Shown here piece by piece: positions 10,801-23,371 of a stretch of DNA of 64,000 bases. The stretch is from Liolophura sinensis (taxonomy: Eukaryota; Mollusca; Polyplacophora; Chitonida; Chitonidae). The notes beneath the pieces are model-generated. The model saw nothing but the letters and a program-made list of their open reading frames with translations, had not been told where the DNA came from and did no database searches. Position 1 is the first letter of the stretch; every line of letters begins with the position of its first letter. Location of the stretch: NCBI RefSeq assembly GCF_032854445.1, contig NC_088295.1, positions 47,915,385 through 47,979,384 on the forward strand. Direction: 5' to 3'. The translations under genes and the position numbers were made by a program.

Positions 10801-12604
10801 CTTAGTTCTGCGTTTATGAATCTATGATTTTTCGTTAAAATGTGTACAGTAAGAGAAAAAGACATCACGTTTTCAAAGAGAATTTTTCTGATTTTTTTTG
10901 TCTAAAATTGGCTTCACACATTTTATTCTTGCATTTTCAGATAAATTAGATAATAGTGAAACCTTAAATATATTTAGTATTGGAATTTTATCTGCCAAAC
11001 AACCCAAAAACCTATCCACTGTTTACAAATAATCATATTCATGATCTGTCAGAGAATTATTCAATAAATTTGATCATTGGTGTCATTGTGTAACTTTTAA
11101 GTTCCGAAAGAGTGATCATGTTTGAAACATGTCCTTCAACATGTCGCTTCAATGGCTACGTCTGGCTGTAATCTTCAACAGACTTTGACATTTAATGCCA
11201 TTGTATTATGACTTAACCTTTCTTCTTTTTCCCAAAATAACTCTGATCTTTAAAATTGTCACAAGTCATTTCATGCTGTTGCTGAGAGGAAAATCACTCA
11301 AAGGAGCACTTGTTGCCAGCTTTGTTTGATTTAATTGGCTGTATATTAATTTCTGGGCTCTCACACAAAGTATCAAAATCCTTAAGTTGTGTGGGTCTAT
11401 ATGGAAGGAGGTGTCTGGAGCTGAGTTTATCTCCATTATCACCATTGGCCCAGTCAGGAGAGTGGGAGTTAAGACATGAGTGACTTGAAATGAGACTATG
11501 TTGATCTAGCTATCATGAGAGGGACACCGGCAAGTGTTAAGTAAATACAGCGTAAGTGTTAAGGTTAAAATCTAACCAGCTTCTACGGCTACACAGATTA
11601 TGCCTTGTGGAGCAGGGCTAGCAGCTGAGTGCTGGAAAAAGTGTTACTTGTTCTTATAACCTTTTAGGACAGATATTAGTTGTGCTAAAAGCAGTGTTTT
11701 AGAAAAGTGAAGATATGAATAGGCTGTTCATTAGATGGACTAACCATATATGAAACAAAAGAAACTAAATATTCCTGCTGCAGTTACATGTATACTGGCT
11801 AAAAAGAGCCGACCAGGTGTCCCAAAAATTAGAAGAATTAGGGTATATCTGCAAAAGTTTGTTCATGACTGTCCGTTTGCAGCATCTTTATATTATAATA
11901 TATATTGATTTATCGAAGGTAGCTTGGTCAATTTACAATGAAACTGTTCTTCCCCAAGGCTTTCAAAGAGAAAACATATATATAGGATACATGTACTTCA
12001 ATCTAAGCCCAATCAAAAAATACATCAATATATGTATAAAAAAAACAAGATAAAGCACCATGTACTTTGAAAAGAGAAGCTATATACATTCATACATACA
12101 AAACAGCAACAACACAAGTAATAGTGCTGTCCCTTCGATTGTCCCAACCAGCAGGACAAGAAAGATAGTGAGAGACGGCCCATTATTGACTCCTTCCTAA
12201 CCCCCCCCCTCACTGCCTGGAACCCCCTACAATATCTTTATTGGAAGGCCATTTGTCTTTCACCAGTATGGTGTGGATAAAAATTCTGTGAACATGAAAA
12301 TTAGGAAAGTCACAGGTCAAATCGAAATCCTTCACCAATAATACTCATCGCCATCGTACATAAATTTATAAAAAATTCTTTTGTTTGGTGTTTATATCTA
12401 CAGTACTGCATATCATGTAAAGTTTAATATTTTTCGAGTAACACATTTTGCTCAATTTCTCTAGATGTAAATATTTGCGATGTTTTCAGGTGATTAGGTG
12501 CACATGTAATAATTAAAAAGTAGATGCCACAATGTGAAGAATGGCTATGGCCAACAATCTTGAAAGTGAAAGGATATCTCAGATATGAATGGCCGAGAGC
12601 TAAT
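7813..12604. other. Intergenic stretch without recognised genes
   Basis: Both strands were read. Only short frames without splice-bounded coding character or family motifs were seen. A C-rich tract lies near 10375-10387. I found nothing I can assign to a gene or named element here. Confidence 0.4.
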
Positions 12605-12752
12605 TTTATTTATTTGATTTGTGATTTATGCTGTACTCAAGAATATTTCACGTGTACGACGGTGGCCAGCATTGTGAGGGGAGGAAACCAGGCAGAACCC
12701 GGGGGAAACCCCCAAGCATCCACAGGTTGCTGACAGATTGTCCCAGTGCATA
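12605..12752 (-). mobile_element. SINE family A, 5'-truncated, reverse
   Basis: Read on the minus strand it runs from CAACCTGTGGATG through the GCCGTCGTACACGTGAAATA-type block and TTCTTGAGTACAGC to the (AATA)n tail, here seen as TTTATTTATTTG. The tRNA head is missing. Confidence 0.85.
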
Positions 12753-13115
12753 TACGATCAGGGAGGATCAAGAGTTCAAACCATTTCATATACTGGTATA
12801 TGCACATTCATGAGTTTTGTCCTATGTAATTAATAAACAGATCTTTGTTTTTGTTTGTGAGCAGGTGTGTGATTATCATGTGTGATTTTAGAGACCTGTT
12901 CTAAAAGTCTGTAGGTGTAGGAGTGTGATATTTACACCTGCCTAAACTCATGATAAATGTCAGGCGTACATGTATGTCATTGGCACACCTAGAGTTTGTT
13001 TCAGTAGGTGTTGGAGTGGGTAACAGACCTCAAATTCAAACACCTGTAATAATCATGGTTACCGTATTTCTCCTTAAGTTAAGCATTTTTCAAGTGAAAC
13101 CTTGTCTCCTAAATT

Positions 13116-13224
13116 CCCCAGGACTCTGCCCGGTTTCCACCCACCATTATGCTGGCTGCCGTCGTATAAGTGAAATATTCTTGAGTACGGCGTAAAATAC
13201 CAATCAAATAAATAAATAAATAAA
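13116..13224 (+). mobile_element. SINE family A, 3' part
   Basis: Contains CTCTGCCCGGTTTCCACCCA, GCCGTCGTATAAGTGAAATA, TTCTTGAGTACGGCGTAAAA and an (AATA)n tail. It is 5'-truncated. Close match to the family suggests a fairly young insertion. Confidence 0.9.
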
Positions 13225-13417
13225 TGTCTCCTAAAATTTAGCGTAAAGTGACACCTTTTTCTTGATTCCGATTCATTTACCTTGGAGTGTATTTTAAGTG
13301 AACTTTATTAATTTCTTATGAGGAAACTTTGAGAAAGTGTTGTTATCAGAAGTGTTATTTTAAGGCTTTATGCGCTTCTAAAAGTACACTTTTACATACC
13401 AAACTTCAGATGAAACT

Positions 13418-13622
13418 CGGTCGCTGTGAGTTCAAGTCCAGCTCATGCTGGCTTCCTCTCTGGCTGTAAGTGAGAAGGCCTCTCAGTAACCTGCGGATGG
13501 TCATGGGTTTCCCCCTCCCCGGGCTCTGCCCAGTTTCCGCCCACCATAATGCTGGCCGCTGTCGTATAAGTGAAATATTCTTGAGTATGGCATAAAAACA
13601 CCAATCAAATAAATAAATAAAT
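13418..13622 (+). mobile_element. SINE family A, lacking only the start of the head
   Basis: Starts CGGTCGCTGTGAGTTCAAGT, which holds the tRNA-like B box GTTCAAGTCC. It runs through the middle domain to GAAATATTCTTGAGTATGGC and an (AATA)n tail. Only about 200 bases separate it from the preceding copy in the same orientation. Confidence 0.9.
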
Positions 13623-14084
13623 CAGGTGAAACTACAGTATTTCCCACTGATACCCTGTCATACTGCTACACTATTGGCAATGAAAAGTGGAATCACATTC
13701 TGTGTTATGTCATGGTGGATGTTCGGTTGTGAAAGAAATTAAAAGTAGCCTATGACAGGCCTTTTGAAATGTTTACGTAGTCAGTTCCTTATCTGTATCA
13801 AAGAAAGCATTTCCCAGAATCCATGACTTGAGCAGTCATGTGATGTAATGTCATATGCGGATCGATATGCACACTGACAATAACAACCCGTGCTCAGATG
13901 TCTAGCAGCTAATGCACATCTGTTATCCCAAGTGCATGTACTCAATTAAATCTGTTGTATTTGCACATAGCTGGCTCCCTTTCTCTGGGCAAGGATAATT
14001 GCAACTTTCTTGTGTGTAATTTTGTGATCAGTTGCTGTCTCCATGCAGTAATCATTTGAGCTTCTTGATGCCCTTTTCAGATTG

Positions 14085-14180
14085 TCTCCTTCATCAACCT
14101 TCATTACCCCCACCGAGGAAGTTATGTTTTTGCAGGTGTTTGTTTGTCTGTCTGTCAGTCAGGATCTATATAGAAAAAGA
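14085..14180 (+). repeat. Possible dispersed-repeat fragment with CCGAGGAAG-TTATGTTTTTG motif
   Basis: The block CACCGAGGAAGTTATGTTTT followed by repeated TGTTTGTCTG resembles a dispersed motif I remember from many animal genomes. Only one copy is present in this window, so the call rests on memory of similar sequences. Confidence 0.35.
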
Positions 14181-14211
14181 TATCCTTGCATTAAGACATA
14201 TACTTGTACCC

Positions 14212-14399
14212 TAATTCCTCAACTGCGATTTATGCGCATTTTGAATTTGATTTTGGAGAAAAAGTAACATTAGTTGGATGGGCCAAATTAAATCAACGCT
14301 TCACAAAAAGTATGATTTTATCAGTCTACACAGACTAATGCTCTCACAATATGCTAGAATATACACCTTGTGAACATGTGAAAAGGGTTGAAGAATTAC
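14212..14399 (+). mobile_element. Short TIR element M, copy 2, internally deleted
   Basis: Starts TAATTCCTCAAC and ends AAAAGGGTTGAAGAATTAC. The interior (TTAGTTGGATGGGCCAAATT, GTATGATTTTATCAGTCTAC) matches the other copies. The segment just inside the left TIR that reads GAAAGCAACTTTCACTGC in copy 3 is missing. Confidence 0.7.
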
Positions 14400-15784
14400 A
14401 GTACATATTGAGCAAATTTTAATCAGTATTCGTCTTATTGCTTATCTCTATGCATATGTTCACATAGATGTGCTATACCTTTAACGGCATTTTCCTTTCA
14501 AACTAATATTGGTCTTTCTTTCCTCTGAAAATCACACCAAACAGTCACAGTTGTGGCAAAAAATACCAACATTGTCATCTGAACTGTTTTAATATATGAA
14601 TACCCATTAAGTGAATTAGGATGACAAGAGTTTTATTTATGAATGTAAAGATGGAAATGTTGACATGCTGTTGGACAGTGGTTACATGATGTATTTATGT
14701 CTTTTGTTTAATGCATTAAAGCCAGAAGATTGAAGAATCTGACAAAAGTTTGGCTGTATAGGGACATATGCTACTATTATTAGCATACTTGTTTTAAACT
14801 GCTTGAGCATTGAAAAAATGATGAAGTTGTTTGTGTGTTTATGTTGATAGTGGCTCATGTAAACCTGATTTAACCTATTAAGCCTCCGTTGGTGGAATCT
14901 TGTCTACGTAACACAGTTGCCACATTGTTGTTTAGGACTTTACATGTGTTAATTTGTATGATGCAGTTTTAGATTTGCCATTTTTATCTTGTGAAACCAC
15001 ATTGGATTGATGATATTGAGCCTGGTTTATAGCTCAGCGGATTTTATTTAATCAGATCTTCGACACAGCTTGCTGTTTCCTCAAATACTCTTTTGAGATA
15101 GAAGATTTTCCTGGTGAGTCATCGTGGCGGAACTATCAATTAAGCTTGGAGAAGATTATAGACTGTCTTATAAAGGAGTATGAAAGTACAAGAGACTGTT
15201 AGACCAGAGATTGTTACATAGGTACATGTATTAGATGAAATGTAGCAAAAGTCATGGGTGGCCGATGTTGTACTTCAAAACCTAAATGCAGTTTTTAGTT
15301 CTATATATTTATAAATGTACATGTATGTAAAGAGTAAGATACTTTGAGTTTGAGGAAAACATTAGAGATTTCTATGAAAGAAATAATAGTAGTAAAGTGG
15401 ACTCAAGGATGGTCTTGTCATGCTCTATAGCTTTCCGATCAGCATTTATAATATGTTAATGCTGACCTTGTGCCACTTTTCTGTAGATGCCTTCGTCAGA
15501 TAATGGTCAAGTAGTCAAGAGTGGTCATGTCAGCGGTCAGAATTGCATTTTCCATTCTGGGATTGGCTTTGACATGAAAGATGTTGCCAAATGGTCCCAT
15601 CACTGGACCGTTGCTGATATCATTCATAGGAAAAACAAGGGACGAGTTCAGGCCGCTACGGGATTGAATCTATATCCTTAGATGGATAAAATGTGCCCAT
15701 TTTCTTGTCTCTGCTGTCCCTCTTCAAAACCCATAGATGCCTGATTGGAATTTTATCCATCAGACCTATATATGCAATGCCCAA

Positions 15785-16346
15785 GATTCCATGTGCAGTG
15801 CAAATTGATTCCGAGGTGCCGGTTTTATAGCTTTCACGTCAGAGCCCCCAAGGAGGTTACTGGCCGTTGCAGTGTACTGTGGGGGATTCCGCGATGAGGT
15901 GAACATTTAACGCTGATTACGTAGGCTCTGTTCATCTCCTCTGGTAGCTCTCATGCTCGGCCAGCCACGGTCACTCATTTACTTGTGTCCTGAGGCCTAC
16001 GGGTACATGCAGTTCTTGACTCTACAGTGGGAGCCAATGTAAACTATCTGCGTCAGAGTGAACTAAAGCCAGCTATATCTAGCATGCTTCGGTTTTGGAC
16101 TGGACTTCAGGCCAGCTGAACCATGGAAGCTTACCAGATCTGTGTGGCCAGGCTGATCCCATACCCAGTGTTTTCCTCTGGCTCAGAGGTTGATTTTATC
16201 TCTTCCTTGGGATGTCTCGATGGCTGACTAGCATCATTATGCTCTAGTGGGAATCAGATTTCCTGGATATTTGTATACCGTTCCCCCAAAGTGTTGTCTG
16301 GACTACCAAACCAGATTTTTTATTCCTTTCTTCTCGGTGTTTTCAG
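15785..16346 (+). promoter_or_regulatory. Candidate promoter and 5' UTR exon of CYB5R4
   Basis: This block is visibly less AT-rich than its surroundings and free of the window's repeats. It ends TTTTCAG|GTAAGC, a strong donor at 16347. The first identified CYB5R4 exon starts at 21130 with an acceptor and 80 bases of leader before its ATG, so an upstream non-coding exon must exist. This is the best-looking place I found for it. No TATA box or defined start site is claimed. Confidence 0.35.
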
Positions 16347-17140
16347 GTAAGCTTCATACAGATTATTTCATCAGTTACATAGTTTGAGGTTTTTTAAGTT
16401 CTGTTTTGTGTCGTACTGTCAAACTAAGATGTATAAGGGACTTCACGTAGTACACTGTATTACTGCAGTCTGATGATGCTTATAGACTAAAAACCTTTAA
16501 ATACCACACTGTCACATTTAATTTAAATTTTGTTTTATAATGTACATCAAATTTGAAATCAACAATTTTAAAGCCACAGATGTTAAAAATACAAGTACAT
16601 TCTTGTATACAATTAGCTGTGCATAATTATTCATTTTTTAATTTCCTGGCATGGATCATTCAGAGTTTTGTATATGAATTCATTTGTTTTTTGTAAATGT
16701 AGATGGCATGTTTTCCATTTGAATTATGCTAAGAGTGAAGACATTTTAACTATAACTGGTCAGGTTGTCATATACTAACGATAATTAATGTCTTTTCATT
16801 TGTGCCAAACAGCTTTCTTTATTATGGTTATGTTAATACTCTCAATTGAAGAGCCCAAGATGACAATATGGAGTTTTCAAAATGTGGTTTGTGTGTTTAA
16901 ACACAGATAAATGACTTGTTTGTGGCTAAATATCACATGAAGTCTGTTTAACAAACTAGAAGGATGCTTTTTGCTGGGTTTCCTTCATTGTTTATAAACC
17001 TGGCTGTCAGCGTTTAGTTGAGTAGTCTTGAATGTGATATAAAACATCTTCCAGTGTGATGAAATACGTAAATAAATAGATGCAGATATGACCTTTCATG
17101 TTACTAAGTGAGATAAGAGTAAACACATATGTCTTCTATA

Positions 17141-17508
17141 CCTAAATTGCACCATGATTTCACATAAATTTATCTGTATAACTGGATATTAATGCTGAAA
17201 GCAGTGTCAAACTGAAAGGTTGGTGATACAGTTCCTGTTGAGTTAACATTGGTCTGGAGTCAGGTCATACTTAGAGCCTAAAGAAATGGGCAATCTTAAC
17301 ATCTTCACCAAGGAAATATGCTAATTTACACCTAAATTACACCATGATTTCACATTTATCTTTATAACTGGATATTAATGCTGGTAGCAGTGTCAAACCG
17401 AAAGGTTGGTGATACAGTACCTGTTAAGTTTACATGTAGTCCGAAGTTAGGTCATATTTAGAACTTTAAAAATGTGCAATCTTAACATCTTGACGAAGGA
17501 AATATGCT
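17141..17508 (+). repeat. Two-copy tandem duplication, about 190 bp
   Basis: Copy 1 starts at 17141 (CCTAAATTGCACCATGATTT) and copy 2 at 17331 (CCTAAATTACACCATGATTT). Both run through AACTGGATATTAATGCTG, AAAGGTTGGTGATACAGT and GCAATCTTAACATCTT to AAGGAAATATGCT. Several dozen differences and small gaps show that the duplication is old. Confidence 0.9.
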
Positions 17509-17514
17509 GCCCTA

Positions 17515-17725
17515 CTTCATCAACCTTTCCACATATGGGAAAGCAACTTTCACTGCAATTTATGCTCATTTTAAATTTATTTTTGGAAACAAATTTGCAT
17601 GGATTGGATTGGCCAAATTCAGGACTTCACAAAAAAATATAATTTTATCAGTCCACAGAGGAAAATGCTTTTACAATTTGCTGGTATAAAAACCTTACAA
17701 ACATGGGAAAAAGTTGAAGAATTAC
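17515..17725 (+). mobile_element. Short TIR element M, copy 3
   Basis: Starts CTTCATCAACCTTTCCACAT and ends AAAAAGTTGAAGAATTAC, an inverted match. The interior shares GGATTGGCCAAATTCAGGAC and TATAATTTTATCAGTC with the other copies. It sits directly at the end of the 190-bp duplication. Confidence 0.75.
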
Positions 17726-18114
17726 AGTACATTGTAGTATGTGTAATATCATTGTTTGTGCATCATGCCTCGTGTCTTCAGCATGTTGTTGCAGTGAGGC
17801 AGCACTATAGATATGTTGACATTTGTAATAGCCTTCTACAAAGGGACATGCTTACAATAGAACACAAATAATGTTGAATGCAAGGTTAAATCCCGTACAA
17901 ATTTAGTCCATAGGCTGATTCCAAAACAAAAACAAAAACAGGATTTGAAATGTGATATAATCAGCTGCTTAAAATGTACATCACAGAGTTAAGATTGTGA
18001 ACACAAGTGAAGTGTTTATGTTGGATGTATGTAAAACAATCTATCACAATTTAACTGTTATAGCCATGCTCTAAATCCTCAATATATGGAGGATATTTAT
18101 CTCACATTGCAGGC

Positions 18115-18265
18115 TGTATGAAAACCATAAATATTCGAGTGATATTAAGTGGTTAGTGGGTTATCATTTCCACCTTTCATGAGAGCAATATTTATGGTAT
18201 TCAAGTTTCACTCTGAAATATTCTATGTATTGTTTATACATCGACAGTGTGATGGTTTTGTGCAT
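18115..18265 (+). repeat. Diverged interspersed repeat R3, copy 1
   Basis: It aligns loosely with 61830-61980. Both contain TTATCATTTCCACCTTTC-type and ATTTATGGTATTCAA-type blocks, then ATTCTAT-TATT-TTATA, GACAGT and TTTGTG-ATTT. The class is unknown. Divergence is high. Confidence 0.5.
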
Positions 18266-19530
18266 TTAAACCGTCTTATCTGTAGGCCGTCCATAGAATT
18301 GTATATAGCGTGAGTTCTTGTACACGTATGATGTGTGAGGGGTGTTGATATTTGACTAGACTTGTACTATATGATGTTAACCCAGTGAACTCAGATTGGA
18401 ATATCATGGATGAAAATGTTTCTTTCTCACGTCATGTTGTCTAGCAAAAAAGAATAAAATGTAATGCCAAAAGTGATACCTAACATGTGAAATAACACTT
18501 TTATCAGCGATGGATATTTCAGTCATATATATAAATAATTAAATGATTGATTCAGTTTAGAAAAAATAGCCTTGCGGAATCAACTGCAGGACCAAAAACT
18601 TTGGTGCCTTAATTCATTAGCAGGATATGTCACAATACAGTAAAGTTTTTTACTGTTATAATCTCGAAAGGTAAAATGTTCCAAGTTCTTTAGAATTTGT
18701 GACTTGAAATGAAATTGTGTGTGAAAAACCCAGTACGTTTTGTTTGTTTGTTTTTTTAATATTTTTGCATTTGACACGTGTGGTTTGTGGTAGCAATTTA
18801 AGGCAGAGCCCTTAAGGCTTTATATAATTATGACTGTCATAAAGTAAGCAGGTTCTCTTGTAAATCAGGTGCTGGAACAGGTGGAGGAAGTCTGAATGTT
18901 TCACAGTCTTGACAGGCAACTGGAAAATATGACATCATTAACTTTCAGATTGTCAAAGTTCTAAGGTGACTTAGAGGCAACCAGCTGTGCTTAAATTGTA
19001 CACCCATGGGTGTGCTGCAGCCATGTGAGATACAGATAGAAATTACTGCTGTGGCGATCATTATAATATATGGATTATTAGCCTTAAACAAAAAGAAATA
19101 TGCATGATTGATTGTGGCTTTATGCCGAAGATAAACAGGATGTGCGTGCAGTCATGTTGTCAACACTGAGCAGTCATTATTATTTGTGATGTACAGGTAG
19201 AAATCACTTCTGTGGTGATTTTTATGTTAACTATGAATGAAAAGAAGAATTTCTGGAAGATTATTGCTTGGTGCTAAACAAAGAGCAAAAGAGATGTGGG
19301 TGCAATCATGTTGCCAACTCATGTTGAACAGTGATAATTATTTGGGATGTACCTTCGATTCATGATTAAAGCCACATGCTGGATAATAAGGGTCATGTAA
19401 TACAATAATGTAAGGCTTTGTCTTGGTGTAAATTTCTTCACTCTAGACGTGAAAGTTATCGCTAGTTTTAGAAGATATGTGTGGAGTTCATCCAGCAGCA
19501 TTAGGTGCAGATTCCTTTGATCTACATATG

Positions 19531-19567
19531 TTTTGACATAAATTCATACATGAAATTTATGTCAAAA
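19531..19567. repeat. Small inverted repeat, 14-bp arms
   Basis: TTTTGACATAAATT (19531-19544) is the exact reverse complement of 19554-19567, with a 9-base loop. It is AT-rich, and no function is implied. Confidence 0.8.
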
Positions 19568-21129
19568 AAAACTTTTTTTTTGCAACGCTATTTTCATGTG
19601 TTTCACATGCACATTGTAGTTAATGTTTGGTGCTAAATTTGTTACATGTGGTTTACTGAAAAAATTGGGAATCCAAGCTATGTGAAAACAGATAATTCTC
19701 TTTCTAGTTTTTACGGGCTGTAATGCTCTTGAACTACATTTACCTCTTCACTATATACAGAAACAGTGATGTAGTACGGAAAAGAACAAAAGATTACAAG
19801 GCTTGGACTCACTTGTTTCAGGCAATGTTCCTGGCGTTTAAAAAAATCAGAAAATCACTGATATTACAAACAGTGACAAAATGTTCATGTTATCTTTAAA
19901 AAAAAGTCCCTTGTTAAATGTACTAGGATCAGAACCTTTTTATAGCCAAGTGGCTGACAGGGCTTCTACAAGCACATGTTTGTGTATGACTGGTCACAAT
20001 CTAGCCTCCGCTCGGTCAGGATTTGTGATTATACACATTGATAATGATTAGCTTGTATGTGCTCTATGATTTGGCTAAAGGCTTTGCCAGACTTCCCTAC
20101 TCCTTTACATCCTGATAGGTGATGCAAGGCTGTTGTATATACTTGTATCAACATGTGAACAAAATTCTGGTATATTTGTTAACATGGAAAGACAGTATCG
20201 GAACATATAGCAGTGTTGTGAAATACTTGTTGGCCTCAATAAAAACCTTTGCAGTTTTTCAAAGGAGTGAAATAATTACTTACTTTTTTTAAGGAAAAAA
20301 AAGATTTCATATCACAGTTTTGTCTCTTTTCTAAAAATGTCACAGACATGAAAACAAATGTATTGGTCGACATGTTGGTGCAAAGGGTGCTGTTGTAAAT
20401 TATCTGATCTATGTGATGGAATCTATATCCAATACATACATGTCTATATTAGGGATATTTCATGACTGTAATGATTGGAAGCGTAAACATTGTATAGCCT
20501 GCAATACATGTTTATTGACAGACCAAGCTTGGTTTGGTTAGTATTGTTTTCCACTTGTTGTCTTTGCATGCAGGGAATTTTGAAGAGATCACTTTATCTG
20601 ATTATGTACAAGTACGCCTCGCATCACCGCAGACTGATTTTAAAAGGTTTACCTAATAAACGGGATATGCAGACTGTCACTTGTTGACATTTAATCCATT
20701 TATTAATGCAAACTTTACATGCATGTCTATACACACATACATACAGCTGTTTATGAGAAAAGGTTGATACATGTATATGATATCAGATATGTTTTTGGCC
20801 AGCTTGATGAGAATTCTTATTAATGAGAGATCACAGGAGGGTGGGATAGAAGTTGTAGTTAGTCCATATACTGAGTGTGTTACCTGACTTAAAAATTAAA
20901 GGCTGACGGAAGTATTTCTCTTAATGTATCATTGGCACTCTAACTATAGGTAGAACACCAAAATTGAATGAACGTTGTACTCAACAATTTTTCAGACGAC
21001 AGGGGTCATTAGGTGCGTTTACGTATACATGTACTGTCTTTTGGAAGATGTGCTCATCAGCTGTAAATTTCAAAAGCACCTTTTTTTCTGTAATGTTTAG
21101 TAATGTGTACATATACACTTTATTTACAG

Positions 21130-21209
21130 AGTTTATCAAACTGGGGTGTGGAAGGTCTAAGGTGGACTCGCCACCACTTAGCCGTAGTAGTACAAGTGAC
21201 AAAGAGAAG
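21130..21209 (+). other. CYB5R4: 5' UTR part of the first CYB5R4 coding exon
   Basis: The exon begins after TTTATTTACAG. The frame is open through this stretch but contains no ATG after the acceptor. The first ATG in frame is at 21210, and there the protein similarity also begins. Confidence 0.75.
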
Positions 21210-21450
21210 ATGGCTTCACGCTCCCTCCTCACACCCCAGTTCCCCGCCCCCAACTCCCAGCAGCGCCAGGGCGGAGCCTCCACGGGGCGCAACAAGGTGG
21301 CTTTGAGGCCCGGCCACTCCCTTATGGACTGGATACGTCTGGGACGGAGCGGTAAGGACCTGACTGGCACTGGGGGAAAGATCCTGAATGTCACCCCAGA
21401 GGAGCTTGCCAAGCACAACAAACAGGAAGATGCCTGGATAGCTGTTAGAG
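21210..21450 (+). CDS. CYB5R4: CYB5R4 first coding exon: leader and start of cytochrome b5 domain
   Basis: It encodes residues 1-80 and one base of codon 81. The start ATG at 21210 has a good Kozak context (AAG before, G after). An ATG further upstream at 20964 would need the acceptor to be ignored. The product starts MASRSLLTPQFPAPNSQQR, and residues 37-53 (HSLMDWIRLGRSGKDLT) are the conserved segment that precedes the heme domain in this family. Residues 59-80 (from LNVTPEELAKHN to DAWIAVR) begin the cytochrome b5 fold. The donor is GAG|GTAAGT. Local base composition is markedly less AT-rich than the flanking introns. Confidence 0.96.
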
Positions 21451-22693
21451 GTAAGTCTCCAACTGCTGTGTTTTCATGCGACATGCGAATGCGTTTCTGA
21501 GTACTCCTCCGTTAATTCTTTTAAGAATAAGAATTACATAAATATGCTGAAGTGTTAACATGGACTCCACCTGGCTCTTTAATGCACACATTAACGGACA
21601 GTGAATGGAACATGTCCCATTTTGAACAGATAGGACGAGGATTTATTGCTGAGGTGGAGTAACTGACATCGCACTTGTCAACACATTATGTAATAAAAGA
21701 ATATGTGAAGTAATCGCGTGAAGTAACGCAGATGCAACCAGTGCACATGTCTGTGGTGCAGATGTGTAATTACTGTGGTCGTGTTCATGTTTGTTTATTG
21801 AATTGCATTGTGTTGTAATATTTCAGTTGTAATATTCAATTGCAGTGTGTTTTACACCCATACATAAGAATATTTCAGTTGTAATATGGCTATCAATCAG
21901 GTAAACCGGTGCCAAAAAGACATTATTGTAGTGTTTAGTTTTCAGATCATGGTGTAAATTTATTTCAGAGAATTTTTTTTTTTGTTTTTAGAATTTTCTT
22001 ACCATCCACCTTATGTGTGTATACTGTTAAAAAATAGTACATGATATTCTATATAGTTTAGCCATAGCTGTAAATATTCAATGTCTTTATTAAATCAGAT
22101 AAACAATTTATCGCCTTGATGCTATGACATATCTGATGAAGAAAATTGTGTATATAGACAGGCTTTAGACATTATTTAATTTGTTAAACGATTATATGTT
22201 TGACTGAACCACAATCAAATTCATATGCGTTCATGTATCTTCCAGGTAAATGCCTTCACATCAGTGCTACGTTTTGGCAGTTACAGTGACAATTGAGCCG
22301 TCAAACTGTATTTCTTGTTCATTTGCATTTACACATTTATATTTTCAAGAAATTGCCAAATGAATGAGAATGCCCCCTATTTGTTTTAACAGTATAGGTA
22401 CTGATCTGATTTTTTGTTAGTTATTAAATTTGATGGCAGTGTTCGGCTTAAGGCACATTTACATGTGTACAAATATTAAGTGGATCTCTAAAGGCATACA
22501 TTGTGACAAGCCCCAGAAAAGATTGCTTTTGAAACTTTAATATGCAAATAATGCATTTGTTTTTTGTGGGGTTTTTTTTTGTAAATTACATGTCATATAA
22601 AATAAACTTGAAGTGTAAAGCTGATCAAGTTATGATATGTTTATGATTATGAAGGTCCAGAATGATCAGATTTACATATTAACAAAACCAGTT

Positions 22694-23078
22694 CATGTAC
22701 TATGATGTACATGTACTATGATGTACATATACTGTGATGTACATGCACTATGATGTACATATACTATGGTGTACATGTACTATGATGTACATGTACTATG
22801 GTGTGCGTGTACTATGATGTACATATACTATGATGTACATATACTATGATGTACATGTACTATGATGTACATATACTATGATGTACATGTACTATGATGT
22901 AACATATACTGTGATGTACATGTACTATGATGTAGTTGTACTGTGATGTACATGTACTGTGATGTAGTTGAACTGTGATGTACATGTACTGTGATGTAGT
23001 TGTACTGTGATGTACATGTACTATGATATACATGTATTATGATTTACATGTACTATGATTTACTTGTACTTACATGTA
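22694..23078. repeat. Minisatellite, 16-bp unit TACTATGATGTACATG, over 20 copies
   Basis: The unit repeats with substitutions (TACTGTGATGTACATA, TACTATGGTGTACATG and others) and one-base slips near 22,900. The joins form GTACATGTAC, which is its own reverse complement, so single strands could fold on themselves. Copies near the right end diverge, with TGATGTAGTTG variants. Confidence 0.95.
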
Positions 23079-23240
23079 CATTATATTTTTGGTCATGTAT
23101 TTCCATTCCTGAGGGGATTTGTATTGTTGAGGACACAATTTTGGCATATTAAAGCAGCAGTTTTAGGTACATATGCATCAAATCTGCTTAAAGAACCTGC
23201 AGGCAGCAGCGTATGTAGCCTGGCATGGCTGCAGGTTTTA

Positions 23241-23371
23241 CAGCAACTTTCGGATGGTCGTGGTTTTCCCCTTAACTCGGTTTTCTCCCACCATAGTGCT
23301 GGCCTCCCGTGTATAAGGGAAATATTCTTGAGTACGGCATAAAACACCAATTAAATAAGTAAATAAATAAA
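23241..23371 (+). mobile_element. SINE family A, 5'-truncated
   Basis: CAGCAACTTTCGGATGGTCG starts the visible part; GAAATATTCTTGAGTACGGC and the (AATA)n tail end it. It lies shortly after the minisatellite. Confidence 0.88.

Larger units (their letters stand above)
16347..21129 (+). other. Probable first intron of CYB5R4
   Basis: AT-rich and non-coding. It contains a two-copy 190-bp duplication, a TIR element and a diverged repeat. If the exon call at 16346 is wrong, this is simply upstream DNA. The acceptor at its right end (TTTATTTACAG, ending 21129) is well supported by the exon that follows. Confidence 0.4.

Noticed and set aside
15487-15681. 64-residue frame after a CTGTAG acceptor-like site, as a possible upstream CYB5R4 exon
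   Set aside because: It ends in a stop with no donor used in frame and has no similarity to the CYB5R4 leader.
20964-21209. In-frame ATG upstream of the CYB5R4 start, giving a longer N-terminus
   Set aside because: It lies before the acceptor TTTATTTACAG at 21129, so it would be intronic. The added residues show no similarity to the family, while similarity begins at the ATG at 21210.
20981-21484. 167-residue open frame on the minus strand over the CYB5R4 exon
   Set aside because: It is the mirror of a conserved coding exon of opposite strand, which explains the lack of stops. It has no family motif of its own.
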